Part shown: one piece after another, positions 42,485 through 53,517 of the stretch
Layout of the letters: each line of letters opens with the position of its first letter
How positions within the stretch are numbered: the stretch's first letter is position 1
Source of the DNA: Zizania palustris
Taxonomy: Eukaryota; Streptophyta; Magnoliopsida; Poales; Poaceae
Reading direction: 5' to 3'
Length of the DNA: 64,000 bases
NCBI GenBank assembly: GCA_019279435.1
Contig: JAAALK010000286.1
Location: 26,865,931-26,929,930, forward strand
Position numbers and translations under genes: made by a program
The notes under the pieces: model-generated
Seen by the model: only the letters and a program-made list of their open reading frames with translations
Database searches by the model: none
What the model was told of the DNA's origin: nothing

Positions 42485-43708
42485 CAATGGTCATAAGAGG
42501 GAGCAAATGTTCCGACACCAGGTTTAGCAAAGGAGCTAAACCAGTGTCGAGCCATCTTCCCAAAGGAAGGAAAGTAGAAGGAATCATAAGAGTCTGGACC
42601 AAAGCGCGTCTCAAAGCACGGTCCTCTGTTCTGCCTAAAGTCTCGGCCACGAGGTCCAAAGCCGTATCCAGAACGACCTAGAGCTCTGTTGGAGCGAAAA
42701 ACACGCTCCGGAGCATCAGTATGAAAGTCGTATCCTGTACCCCCACCTACACAATGCGTCTGGCATCTAGCCTCTCTCCGCATCGAGGAACTGCTCCTGT
42801 CCACCTCGAGCTCTCTCTACTCTCTCAACCCCCTTCCTCCTAAAGCAAAACTCCTCAAGATGCATGTCTCTCTAACAGATCTCACACTCATAGGTAGGCT
42901 TATTAGGATGTGGTTGAGGCTTGGAGTTCTTAGGCTTGGTGGTGTTGGGTGTAGACTCTTTGGTGTGAGAGGGTCTAGGTAATGAGTCAAGAGAAGTGTT
43001 GTGATGCTTGGGTTTTGGGACCCAGACAGGCTACTTGGGTGGAGCTTTACGTTGTTCTTGGAACACTCCATCCTTGGGCTGACAGGCTTGGAAAGACTCA
43101 ATGCAGTGAGTCTTGGGATATCTCTGCTCTAGAGTCATCTTACTCCACTCCTCCACTGCACGGCTAATGGCACTCTCAAAGTCAGCCTTGGTGTAGGTGT
43201 AACCTACCCCAAACCCATCCTGCCTCTTGAACTGCTGGATCATCATGACGAGCTAGCTCCTGTCTCAAGGAATCTAGCACCTCCACCTGAGACAAGCTGA
43301 TCTCACACTCTCTATCAACATGGACAGACTTCTCAACTTTTATCTTGATTATTCCAATCTCAGGGACAAGCAGTTCTCACTAATAGTCGGTGGAACTGAC
43401 AATGTCTCAAGCTCTAACTTAGTCTGCTCCAGCTCAGCTCTGACTCTAGCTAACTCTCCCAATTGCTCATCACTCTTGGCTTTCAGCTCAGCTAAACCAG
43501 CTACATGGGATGGGCAGTCCACAAAGGGCACGACGATAGTGGCATGAGCATCTTTCAGCTCTAGCTACGCGCTCTCAAGCTCAGTGGCCAAAGCGTCTCT
43601 CTCATCTACCCTCTCTGTGTACCTGTACTTCAGAGTCGTTAGGTCACAGAACAACACATCGTAGTTAGGGCACTCACTACTACCACCCAAGCAAGGGGAA
43701 GAAGATAG
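42485..43708 (-). pseudogene. gag: Ty1-4 gag, C-terminal part
   Basis: Reading down from 43708, the coiled-coil pieces are in several frames (LAELKAKSDEQLGELARVRA), then GFGVGYTYTKADFESAISRA, EQRYPKTHCIESFQACQP, a degenerate second knuckle, the Arg/Gly tail and WFSSFAKPGVGTFAPSYDH with a stop at 42484-42486. Ty1-5 inserted immediately to the right. The rest of gag lies at 50884-52284. Confidence 0.8.
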
Positions 43709-43713
43709 ACTCT
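43709..43713. repeat. Target site duplication of Ty1-5, left
   Basis: ACTCT, repeated at 50879-50883. Joining the flanks restores Ty1-4 gag coding sequence. Confidence 0.9.
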
Positions 43714-45182
43714 TGAGAAACCATGTTGAAGAATATGGTTTTGATATTCTAGATGTGATGAGTGATTGTCAACGGAAGTCAAAGGAAGGGAGAGATGAAG
43801 ACCTGCCGAGTCTAAGGCGCATGTGACTCAAGTACACGGGCAGTGAGCGACGGTCGGGCAGAGGAGCCGCGGAGTCGGGCTGGCCCAATCCGGGTACATG
43901 GCTAGGAGCGGCAGATGATCCACTGGTCTGTTGACTGGGTTTGACTCAGGTACACGGGCGGCGAGCGATTGCCGAGCTAAGGAAGCTGCGGGGTCGGGTT
44001 GGCCCAATCCGGGTACCTGGTGCGAAGACGGTGGACACTTTGTCAGTTTCGGCGTAAAATTGACAATCAAATATGAATTCATTTTTAGGATAATAATATT
44101 TAGTTTTTAAGTTTAGAATATTTTATTTGAGTCAATTAATTTTTCTAAGAATATTTTAGTAATTTTCGAAATTTATTTTAGAGTCAGTTTATTTTACCCG
44201 ATGGTAAATTAGTCTTTTCATGTATTAGGAGTCGCCTATAAATAAGCCCCTATCCCCTTGGGGATAGATGACTGTTTCTAATAGATCAATCTACAGTCCC
44301 ATTTTTCGGGTGCAGTTTTCGTCTTCCACTCCGATAATTTTCGCGGTGATTTCCCTTCATTCGTCGCGCTCGCAAGTCCAGCCGGTAGGCAAAATCCTTG
44401 CCACGCATCCGGGCGGGCCCCACTGGTGGCAGAGATCAGAAGCTGCAGGCGCACGATAGCTTGGAGTGGACCAGCCGGCTGCAGCAGCACGGCAGGAAAA
44501 AGCTGTGTTGAAATCTCGTTTTGCGTGTGCCATAGGGCTTCTATTCCGTGTTTTTTTGTTCTCTGGCTGACGTGCAGCGATTGTGGTCGAGGGCGCACGC
44601 CAGGCAATTTGAGCTTCGTTGGCACAAAGATCGATGCACGCAATGAACAGCGATGAACACACGTAGATTAGTTTTTTAAACCGCTATTCTTTTGGTCATC
44701 AGTTTTAGAGAGATAATCAGTATTAGAGCTCTCATATTTTATTTAAGTGTTTTTAATCTGCTCATATAAAAAGGAAATTTATTAGTCTCAGTAGTATTTT
44801 AATTCTAGTCTATACCTAAAATATTTTTTGATTATTTCTGAATTAATTTTTGGATGGTCCATTTTTATTCAGTTAATTAGTATTTTATTTTTAGCTGTGA
44901 TCTGAACATTTTATTAAGATATTTAGTGTTTTTTTATTACGTCATTAAATATTTCTAGTACCTATTTTTATTTACCGCAGCATCTCTGTCTGGTTTATCT
45001 TTAATATCATTTTAATTAGGACACCGACCATTCTTAGGCTAAACTAGTTTAATTCCTACTGTTTGCTTTGCTAATATTATTTGTCTTGTTAAATTGGTTG
45101 GGTGTTGGGTTTAGCACGTAGTTTAGCAAGAATTTTTAGGTGCCCATTCACCCACCCTCTGGTCGCTACTTTCGTTCCTACA
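43714..45182 (+). repeat. Ty1-5 5' LTR
   Basis: It begins TGAGAAACCATG and ends TTCCTACA. A TATA box lies at 44237-44244. It contains the duplicated GC-rich block (about 43828-43905 and 43930-44020) shared with the other Sirevirus-like LTRs, but its centre is unrelated to theirs. It lacks about 66 bp present in the 3' LTR (near 50345-50410). Confidence 0.9.
44237..44244 (+). promoter_or_regulatory. TATA box of the Ty1-5 5' LTR
   Basis: TATAAATA in the context GTCGCCTATAAATA, conserved in the 3' LTR at 49868-49875. U3 would be about 525 bp. Confidence 0.7.
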
Positions 45183-45184
45183 AG

Positions 45185-45196
45185 TGGTATCAGAGC
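45185..45196 (+). other. Ty1-5 primer binding site
   Basis: TGGTATCAGAGC two bases after the LTR end; complementary to the initiator tRNA-Met 3' end. Confidence 0.92.
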
Positions 45197-45248
45197 GAGG
45201 TTAGGTTTTTCTAATATCTTAACCGATTCTAAAACCTAGGTAGTGACC

Positions 45249-48000
45249 ATGACGTCTTCTGGTAAAATCCCATCCCTAGAGGCTTTTGGATATACTTATT
45301 GGAAGACTCGCATGCGAGCATACCTTATGAGCCAGAGCTCGGACATATGGGAGATTTGTGTTCATCCTAACTTCACCATAAGGACTATTGCTGCGGATAC
45401 TGCTGCTGATGTAATTACCCAGCATCAAAATAATAGTAAGGCGGTGAACATTTTATTTTCTGGTCTAGGTCCTAGTGAGTTTGAGCGTGTTAGCCATCTC
45501 ACCACTGCTAGAGAGATTTGGGCTACCCTCCAGGCACACCATGAGGGGACAACTCAGATCAAGGCTAGGCTCTACCAGACCTACCGGCATGAGTATGAAA
45601 ATTTCTCACAGAAGCCGGGTGAGACAGTTGAGGCTTTGTTTGGTCGTTTTCAATCGATCATTAACAAGCTTCGTGTTAACAAGGACGAGCGTGATTAGCT
45701 GGTCTCGGATCATGAGCAGGCGCTTAAGGTACTCTATACCTTGGACCCTAAGATCTGGGAGATCATGGTTTCTTCTATTGTTGAGAGCGCGTCCTATGAT
45801 ACCTTGACCATCGCAGAGCTTTTTAGTAAGCTCAAGGCCTCGGAGGTCGATATTCAGTTGAGATCAAATCTCACTGATTCTGGCTCAAAGACTCTCGCAC
45901 TAGTGACACCATCTGCTGATCCTAATGCCATGAGTTGTAAAACTTTTTCCTTGATGTCTATCTCCGAGGAACAACTTGATACTCTAGGAGATGATGATTT
46001 GTGCTTGTTTAACAACCGGGTGCGACGTGTCTACGATAAGCGAATGTTTAAGAGACACGGCACAAATCCGGGTGCTTTGAGTGTGGTGACCCAGGCCATT
46101 TCATCGCCGACTGCCCCAAGCAGAAGAATTACAAGAAGGGCACCAGCGGCAACTCCTACAACTCTGGCTAGTATGACAACTCCACAAAGGGCAAGCCCAA
46201 GACAAGATTTTTTCAAAAGGCTCTAAAGGATTATAGGCATGTGAATAAGAAGCGAGACAAGACCTTCTTCGCCGAGATGGAGAAAAGATACTCCAAGAGA
46301 TCCTCGTCTTCCTCCTCGTCTTCAAGTTCAAGTGATGAAGAGATCATAATCAGGAAGGGGAAGGACAGGGACAATCCGGTGGGCCTCTGTTTCATGACCT
46401 TTGGGAACAAGCCGAAGAGTCGCTCACGTCACAGCAAAAGACCAAACAAGAGCTTCTGCTCAATGGCTCTTGGGGAGAAGAAAGAGAAGGACTCCTCCGA
46501 TGACTCCGACGATGACGACGATGAGAAGACATCTTCCTATGAACAAGAAGTTGTAAATTTACTAGAACAGAACAGTCAAGAGTTGAAGTACAGGGAGAAA
46601 CTGCTTAGAGGGGCTAAGAAGAGGATAGATGAGCTTGAGAGTGAGCTTGCCACAGCAAATGGTAAGATTGAGAGTCTGTCTTCTTCTCCTTGCTTGGGTG
46701 ATAGTGGAGAGTGCCCTAACTGTGAGGTGCTGTTGTGTGACCTGACGACTCTTAAGTCCAGGTACACAAAGAGAGTAGATGAGAGAGACGCATTGGCCAC
46801 TGAGCTTGAGAGCACTCAGCAGGAGCTAAAAGATGCTCATGCCACTGTCGTCGCACCTTGTGTAGACTGCCCATCTCATTTAGCTAGTACAGCTGAGCTG
46901 AGATCCAAGAGTGATGAGCAGTTGAGCGAGTTAGCTGGAGTGAGAACTGAGTTGGAGCAGACTAAGCTAGAGCTTGAGACCTTGTCAGTTCCATCCACTG
47001 TTTGTGAGAACTATTTATCCATTAGAATGGAGTTGATCAAGCTAAAAGCTGAGAAGTCTGTCGTAGTTGATAAAGAGTGTGAGATCTGCTTATCTCAGGT
47101 GGAGGTGTTATCTTCCTTGAGAGAGGAGCTAGCTGATGCCTAGAATGAAAACTTCTACCTTCGTTCTATCCTGAGTTGGATCAGTGCTAGAGAGCCACAA
47201 CTTGGCATGATGATCCAGTAGTTTAAGAAGCAGGATGGGTTTGAGGTAAGTTACACATATACCAAGGCTGATTTTGAGAGTGCCATTAATCGTGCAGTGG
47301 AGTGGAGTAAGATGACTCCCGAACAGAGATATCCCAAGACTCCCTCCACTGAGTCCATTAAGGATAGTCAGTCCAAGGATGGAGTCATCCAAGAACAACC
47401 TAAAGCTCCACCTAAGAAGCAGATCTGGGTTCCAAAGCCTAAAACTCTCCACACTTCTCTTGATTCTTTACCTGGACCCTCTCACACCAAAGATGCTACA
47501 CCAAACACCATCATGCCTAAGATTCCCAAGCCTCAACCACATCCTAAGAAGCCTACCTATCACTGTGAGTTTTGTCAAAGAGGCGGGCATCTTGAGGAGT
47601 TTTGCTTCAGGAGGAAGTGGGTTGAGCGAGCAGAGAGAGCTCGAGGTGGGCAGGAGCAGTTCTACCAGCAGGGTGGTAGACAGAGAGTTCCTCGACGTAG
47701 ACATAGGCTAGAGGCCAGGCCACGTCATGTAGGTGGTGGTAGAGGAGACGGTTTTTATGATCGTGGTCCGGAGGGTGGTTTCCGTTCCGGTAGAGTTCCA
47801 GATCGTATGGATACGACTTTGGACCTCGTGGCCGTGATTTTAGGAAGAACAGAGGACCGCGCTTTGATCCACGTTTTGGTCCAGACTCATATGATTCCTT
47901 CTACTTTCCCACATACGAGTAGATGGCTCGACACTGGTTTAACACCTTTGCCAAACCTAGTGTTGGATCGTTTGTTCCCACTCATGATTATTGATCTTGA
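45249..48000 (+). pseudogene. gag: Ty1-5 gag, broken
   Basis: The ATG at 45249 starts MTSSGKIPSLEAFGYTYWKT. A TAG at 45696-45698 interrupts; the frame continues with LDPKIWEIMVSSIVESAS. A one-base loss near 46068 shifts the frame just before the first CCHC knuckle. From 46241 a long open part carries the Ser-rich region and coiled coil with CPNC and CVDC pairs, until a TAG at 47141-47143 and another near 47218. The second knuckle (CEFCQRGGHLEEFC) and the Gly/Arg tail follow, with a frame change near 47810. Even gag is therefore defective now, although its length and order match Ty1-1. Confidence 0.88.
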
Positions 48001-49343
48001 TTTGAGAGTTGTGTATCCTTTTTACGATATTTTGAGTTAGCTTTTCATTGGTATCAATTTTTCTTTCTTCTTTATTTTTATTGAGTCTTTTTGTGTGTGC
48101 GTTCATATCATGCATAATCATCAATCACATTTTGAGCTTGCTTCTGTTATATGATTAATCTACTTTTCTTTCTCTAGCTAGTATATGCTTTTGATTACTT
48201 GTCGATGATCATGTTCTGGTTCAGTTCACATGATATATCTGATATTTGTCATATGCATGGCTTTTATGCTTTAAAATTGAAAAATGATCACCATTGCTTC
48301 TGGTAACTAGCATGTGTAGGCTGAATGCTTTCGCTATCTTTTACATGCCTTGTAGCTAGATCCTTACTTAGATGCAGATATGCAATTTGGACATCTACAT
48401 GCGTTAAATATGAAAAATGTGCTATAAAAATGATAAAAATCCAGAAAAATGAAAAATTTATGCATTTTTATGATTATTAGAAAAGATCCAGGTGGGTTTG
48501 CTTTGTCGCATTGCATTGTTCTGGACTGCTTACCATAGCACTTTGGTATGAACTAGGACGGTGTAATGTATGCCAAGACCAATGTCTTAAGCTTCTGATG
48601 GTCCAGTTCTGGCCTAGGCTTTACTTGGTCGGTTAGCATAAGGTTTGACATGCAAATAACCCCTGGCAGAAATAAAAAAATAATTTAAAAAGATGATAAG
48701 TTTGCTGAAGCACTTTGTTTTGGACAATGCTTATCTTGGTAGATATCAGTTAGCTTTTGCATCTCATGTTTTACCTTGCTTGTCAACTAGAAAATGTGGT
48801 GATGCTTTTATTTACAAAAATCGAAAAATGCGTTCTAATGACTCTCTTTAGATATCATCTGTTGCACTGATCATGTCATGTATCTTAGACAGTATATCTT
48901 TTGCTATACTTGTTAGACGTTGTATTAGCAGTGAATCATATCTAAGAAGCATGCTTTTCACACTCCACCTGCACCCCATTTGCATTCATAGCATATTTTG
49001 AGGGGGAGCTGCATTTTAGGGGGAGTTTGTGTTTATGTCTCTTTAAGTGCATTTAGTCTCACTTGATGAGTCCAATTGTCAACAAGGGGGAGAAATTTGG
49101 GAGTGTACTTTTAGTTTCCTTGTTGGTAATTCTGAGATTTGCACTTGTTTTTGAGTCTTTATTTTTTTTGGTTCATCATAATGACAACTTTTCTTGCTTC
49201 TATTTGGCTTTGGTCATTAGGGTTAAACTTTCATTTTCTTTCTTCTAATTTCTTTTGTCTTTGTTTTTCTGTTTCCACATGTTTTGCAGGTTCTGGAGAT
49301 GTGCTGAAAAGGGTGTTGACAATGCACTCATCAAGGGGGAGAT
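48001..49343 (+). other. Ty1-5 deletion junction, conserved non-coding tail and PPTs
   Basis: The end of RNase H (DLRVVYPF) at about 48000-48025 marks the junction of the internal deletion. The tail is collinear with those of Ty1-1 and Ty1-4, with the conserved block at 48483-48667. AGGGGGAG occurs at about 49002, 49020, 49085 and 49335; the last one abuts the LTR. Confidence 0.75.
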
Positions 49344-49403
49344 TGAGAAACCATATTGAAGAATATGGTTTTGATATTCCAGATGTGATGAGTGATTGTC
49401 AAC
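49315..49403 (+). other. Two-layer inverted repeat over the Ty1-5 PPT/LTR junction
   Basis: The outer arms are GTTGACAATGCACTCATCA (49315-49333) and TGATGAGTGATTGTCAAC (49386-49403), 18 pairs with one bulge. The inner hairpin is AAACCATATT and AATATGGTTT with a 4-base loop, just inside the LTR. In the 5' LTR one stem base differs (CCATGTT), leaving a G-U pair in RNA. Confidence 0.75.
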
Positions 49404-50878
49404 GGAAGTCAAAGGAAGGGATAGATGAAGACCTGCCGAGTGTGAGGCGCATGTGACTCAGGTACACGGGCAGTGAGCGACGGCAGGGCAGAGGAGCCGC
49501 GGAGTCGGGCTGGCCTAATCCGGGCACATGACTAGGAGCGGCAGATGATCCACTGGTCTATTGACTGGGTTTGACTCAGGTACACGGGCAGCAAGCGATT
49601 TTCGGGCTAAGGAAGCTGTGGGGTTGGGTCGGCCCAATCCGGGTACCCGGTGCGAAGACGGTGGACGTTTTGTCAGTTTCAGCGTAAAACTGACAATCTA
49701 TGATGATTTCGTTTTTAGGATATTAATATTTAGTTTTTAAGTTTAGAATATTTTTATTTGAGTCAGTTAATTTTTCTAAGAATATTTTAGTAATTTTCGA
49801 AATTTATTTTAGAGTCAGTTTATTTTACCTGAGGGTAAATTAGTCTTTTCATGTATTAGGAGTCGCCTATAAATAGGCCCCTATCCCCCTGGGGATAGAT
49901 AACTGTTTCTAATAGATCTTTCTACAGTCCCATTTTTCGGGTGTAGTTTTCGTCTTCCACTCCGATAATTTTCGCGGTGATTTCCCTTCATTCGTCGCGC
50001 TCGCAAGTCCAGCCGGCAGGGAAAATCCTTGCCACGCATCCGGGCGGGCCCCACTGGTGGCAGATATCAGAAGCTACAGGCGCACGACAGCTTGGAGTGG
50101 ACCAGCCGGCTGTAGTAGCACGACAGGAAAAAGCTGTGCTGAAATCTCGTTTTGCGTGTGCCATAGGGCTTCTATTCCGTGTTTTTTTGTTCTCTGGCTG
50201 ACGTGCAGCGATTGTGGTCCAGGGCGCACGCCAGGCAATTTGAGCTTCGTTGGCACAGAGATCGATGCACGCAATGAACAGCGATGAACACGCATATTAG
50301 TTTTTTAAACCGCTATTCTTTTGGTGATCAGTTTTAGAGAGATAATCATCTACTTTTCATTAACCTGTGAATTTGATTATTGATTTCACGGTTAACTTTT
50401 ATCTGCTAAAATATTATTAGAGCTCTCATATTTTATTGAAGTGTTTTTAATCTGCTCATATAAAAAGGAAAATTTATTAGTCGCAGTAGTATTTTTAATT
50501 CTAGTCTGTACCTAAAATATTTTTAGATTATTTCTGAATTAATTTTTGGATGGTCCATTTTTATTCAGTTAATTAGTATTTTATTTTTAGACTGCAATCT
50601 GAACATTTTATTAAGATATTTAGTGTTTTTTATTACGTCATTAAATATTTCTAGTACCTATTTTTATTTGCCGCAGTATCTCTGTTTGGTTTATCTTTAA
50701 TATCATTTTAATTAGGACACCGACCATTCTTAGGCTAAACCAGTTTAATTCCTACTATTTGCTTTGCTAATATTATTTGTCCTGTTAAATTGGTTCGGTG
50801 TTGGGATTAGCACGTAGTTTAGCAAGAATTTTTAGGGGCCCATTCACCCCCCCTCTGGTCACTACTTTCGGTCCTACA
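49344..50878 (+). repeat. Ty1-5 3' LTR
   Basis: It is the partner of 43714-45182, with an extra 66 bp or so near 50345-50410. The high similarity suggests recent movement. ACTCT follows. Confidence 0.9.
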
Positions 50879-50883
50879 ACTCT

Positions 50884-52284
50884 CAATTTTGCCATTGGCC
50901 ATGGAAAGCTCACTCTCAATCTCATCTATCCTCTTCTTAGCCCCTCTAAGCAGTTTCTCCTGATACCTCAACTCCTGACAGTTTTCTTCTAGTAAATCAA
51001 TGACTTCTTGTTCATAGGAAGATACCTTTTCGTCATCATTGTCGGAGTTGTCGGGGGAGCCCTTTTCTTCCTTATCCCCAAGAGCCAATGAGTAGAAGCT
51101 CTTGCAGGAACTTCGGTTGTGGTGCGGGCGCCCTTCAGCTTGTCCCCAAAGGCCATGAAGAAGAGGCCCACCGGATCATTCTTGTCCTTCCCCTTCTTGA
51201 TCATGGTCTCCTCATCACTTGAGCTTGATGAAGAGGAAGAAGAAGAGGACCTCTTAGAGTAGGTTCTCTCCATCTCGGCGAAGAAGGCCTTGTCTTGCTT
51301 CTTATTCTCACGCCGATAGTCCTTCAGGGCCTTTCGAAAGAACCTTGTCTTGGGCTTGCCCTTTGTAAAGGTGAAGCTGTCGTTCTTGCTGGAGTCATAG
51401 GAGCCACCGCCAATGCCCTTCTTGTGATTGTTTCGCTTGGGGCAGTCAGCAATGAACATCAGGATTTTGTGCCGTGTCTTTTGAACATTCGTAAATCATA
51501 GACACGACGCACCCGGTTGTTAAAAAGACACAGATCATCATCTCCTAGTGAATCAAGCTGGTCCTCGGTGATAGACATCAAACAGAACGCAGCACAACTC
51601 AAAGAGGAGGAATCAGCAGAAGGTGTCGCAAGGGCCAGGGTTTTTGAGCCAGAACCAGTGAGATTTGATCTCAACTGGATATCAACCTTTGTGGCCTTGA
51701 GCTTACTGAAAAGCTCTATGATAGTCAAGGTATCGTAAGAGGTGCTCTCAATGATAGAGGATACCTTGATCTCCCAGGTCTTAGGGTCCAAGGTATGAAG
51801 AACCTTGAGCGCCTGCTCATGATCTGAGACCAGCTGAACTCCATGGGCCTTGTTGGCCCGAAGCTTGTTGATGATCGATTGAAAACGACCAAACAAGGCT
51901 TCAACAGATTCACCCAGCTTCTTTGTGAAATTTTCATATTCACGCTGGTAGGTCTAATAGAGCCGAGCCTTGACCTGGGCTGTCCCCTCATGGTGTGCCT
52001 AGAGGGTAGCCAAGATCTCTCTAGCAGTGCTGAGATGGCTCACACGCTCAAACTCAGTGGGACCTAGACCATAAAAATAAAATGTTCACATCTTTGTTGT
52101 TGTTCTGATGCTGGGCGACTATCTCGGGGGAAGTGCGCTCAGCAACAGGAAGCACAGTAAAAGTTTCATGAACACAAACATCCCAAATGTCCGAGCTCTG
52201 GCTCATGAGATAGGCTCACATGCGAGTCTTCCAGTAATTGTAGCCAAAAGCTTTAATGGACGGGACCTTGCCAGAGGAAGCCAT
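50884..52284 (-). pseudogene. gag: Ty1-4 gag, N-terminal part, broken
   Basis: The ATG at 52284 gives MASSGKVPSIKAFGYNYWKT. A stop occurs at codon 23 (Arg codon to TGA, CGC context in Ty1-1), with more stops up to 51960. From 51896 the frame reads FGRFQSIINKLRANKAHGVQ. The first knuckle has lost its first half: the sequence jumps from FKRHGTKS to MFIADCPK (near 51460). The Ser-rich part and the coiled coil follow to the Ty1-5 insertion. Dead. Confidence 0.82.
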
Positions 52285-52335
52285 GATCACTACCTTGTGT
52301 TAGAACCGGTTAAGGTATGGAAAAGCCCTAACTAG

Positions 52336-52347
52336 GCTCTGATACCA
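52336..52347 (-). other. Ty1-4 primer binding site
   Basis: TGGTATCAGAGC on the minus strand, two bases from the LTR at 52350. Confidence 0.88.
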
Positions 52348-52349
52348 CT

Positions 52350-53517
52350 TGTAGGACCTAAAGTAGCAACCAGAGGGGTGTGAATGGGCGCCTAAAAAAA
52401 TTCTTTCGAATCAATGGCCTTCTCACAACACCCAACACACCTCAATAGATAATCAGCGGAAATAAACAGATCACAAATAGTGAAAACAATCTAGACTAAA
52501 AACAACCGGTGTCCTAATCGAAAAGACACCAAAAAAGTGTTCAAAGGCAGATCAATAGTGCATTCAACTCATAGGCATTTCAAGCAATTTAATTCAAGTG
52601 CACGCAACACGAGAAGAAAGCTTACTGTTCAAAAGTTGTCTCCAGTACAGTACTTGCTGAAGCCTATACCGGAACCTAAACAACTCTGCTTCGAAGCTTG
52701 CTTCATCGAAGCCAAAGCAAAGCCTGAGTGAAGCCTAAGCTTCGAATAGCGTGGCTCCGAAGCTTGCTTCGACCGGGTGTTGGCGAAGCCTCACTCCGTA
52801 CGGAAATTCGTCACAGCGAACCAGTAGTGAAGCCTGAGCTTCGAACAACTTTGCTCCGAATCCCACGAGGATCCCAAAACAGTGCAACGTGTCAGCAGAC
52901 GGAGCTTGTCTCTGCACGAGCCACCACGTCTTGTGCTTCGGCACTACTGGAGTCCACGCACCTGACTTCGAACTGAGTGGCTCCGAACCCCCTCCTACTA
53001 CGCGGGACTTCAACAAAACTTCTACAAAGCCTGCCGTGCACGCCACCCAACCGAAGCACTCGAGACGTGTCGCTGCCGAATCATGCAAATCACCACGCAA
53101 AGGAAAACAGGGGTGTCGAATCACGTCTTCAACTATGCCTGCGCATGTGTGCCATGGAGATGCACGAATATAGAGAATAATCGATGGCCGGTGGTGGAGA
53201 AACATGGCGATCAAAATCACAGGCGGTGAGATTTCTTCTACGATGAACAGAAGAACAAAGAACCAGTGGCGGCGGTGGAAAGACAGCGGAAAATAGAATG
53301 AACTCTGATTTTGCATTAAAGTGAGTTAGACCTAACCCTAGAGGATTGGGGCCTATTTACAGGTAGCCCAATGAAAAGGGAAAAGACGGATTTACCGCTA
53401 GGGTAAATTACACAGACGCAAAAATAAACTAAAAAGACAAACATGCTGACTCGACTAACACAGACTGTGGGCCTAAAAGGCAAAATAGTAAAATCCTAAA
53501 TAAAGATAACTTGTCCT
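52350..53517 (-). repeat. Ty1-4 5' LTR, U3 end missing
   Basis: It matches 36701-37780 with many substitutions. The match is lost at about 53517, where Ty1-6 LTR sequence begins, so the U3 start of the element is missing. Its TATA box is degraded (TGTAAATA near 53355, minus strand). Confidence 0.75.

Larger units (their letters stand above)
43714..50878 (+). mobile_element. Ty1-5: gag-only, non-autonomous Sirevirus-like element
   Basis: The element is 7165 bp, with LTRs 43714-45182 (1469 bp) and 49344-50878 (1535 bp), a perfect tRNA-iMet primer site, a polypurine tract and a perfect target duplication. Its interior of 4.16 kb holds gag and the 3' non-coding tail but no protease, integrase or RT. 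The gag end (near 47990) is joined directly to the last codons of RNase H (LRVVYPF). It must have moved with enzymes from another element. This layout resembles the described TR-GAG class of plant non-autonomous elements. Confidence 0.9.
36701..53517 (-). mobile_element. Ty1-4: Sirevirus-like copia, full layout but decayed, split by Ty1-5
   Basis: On the minus strand it has a 5' LTR (52350-53517, truncated), primer site, gag, pol, non-coding tail, polypurine tract and 3' LTR (36701-37890). Ty1-5 sits in its gag (43714-50878) with target duplication ACTCT. Without Ty1-5 about 9.6 kb remain. Both LTRs carry deletions relative to each other, and the ORFs are broken by many stops, so it is older than Ty1-1 and Ty1-5. 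Confidence 0.88.

Noticed and set aside
44278..44662. ORFs near the 5' LTR of Ty1-5, repeated at 50057-50295
   Set aside because: They lie wholly inside the LTR and its copy, with no similarity to known proteins and no promoter of their own.
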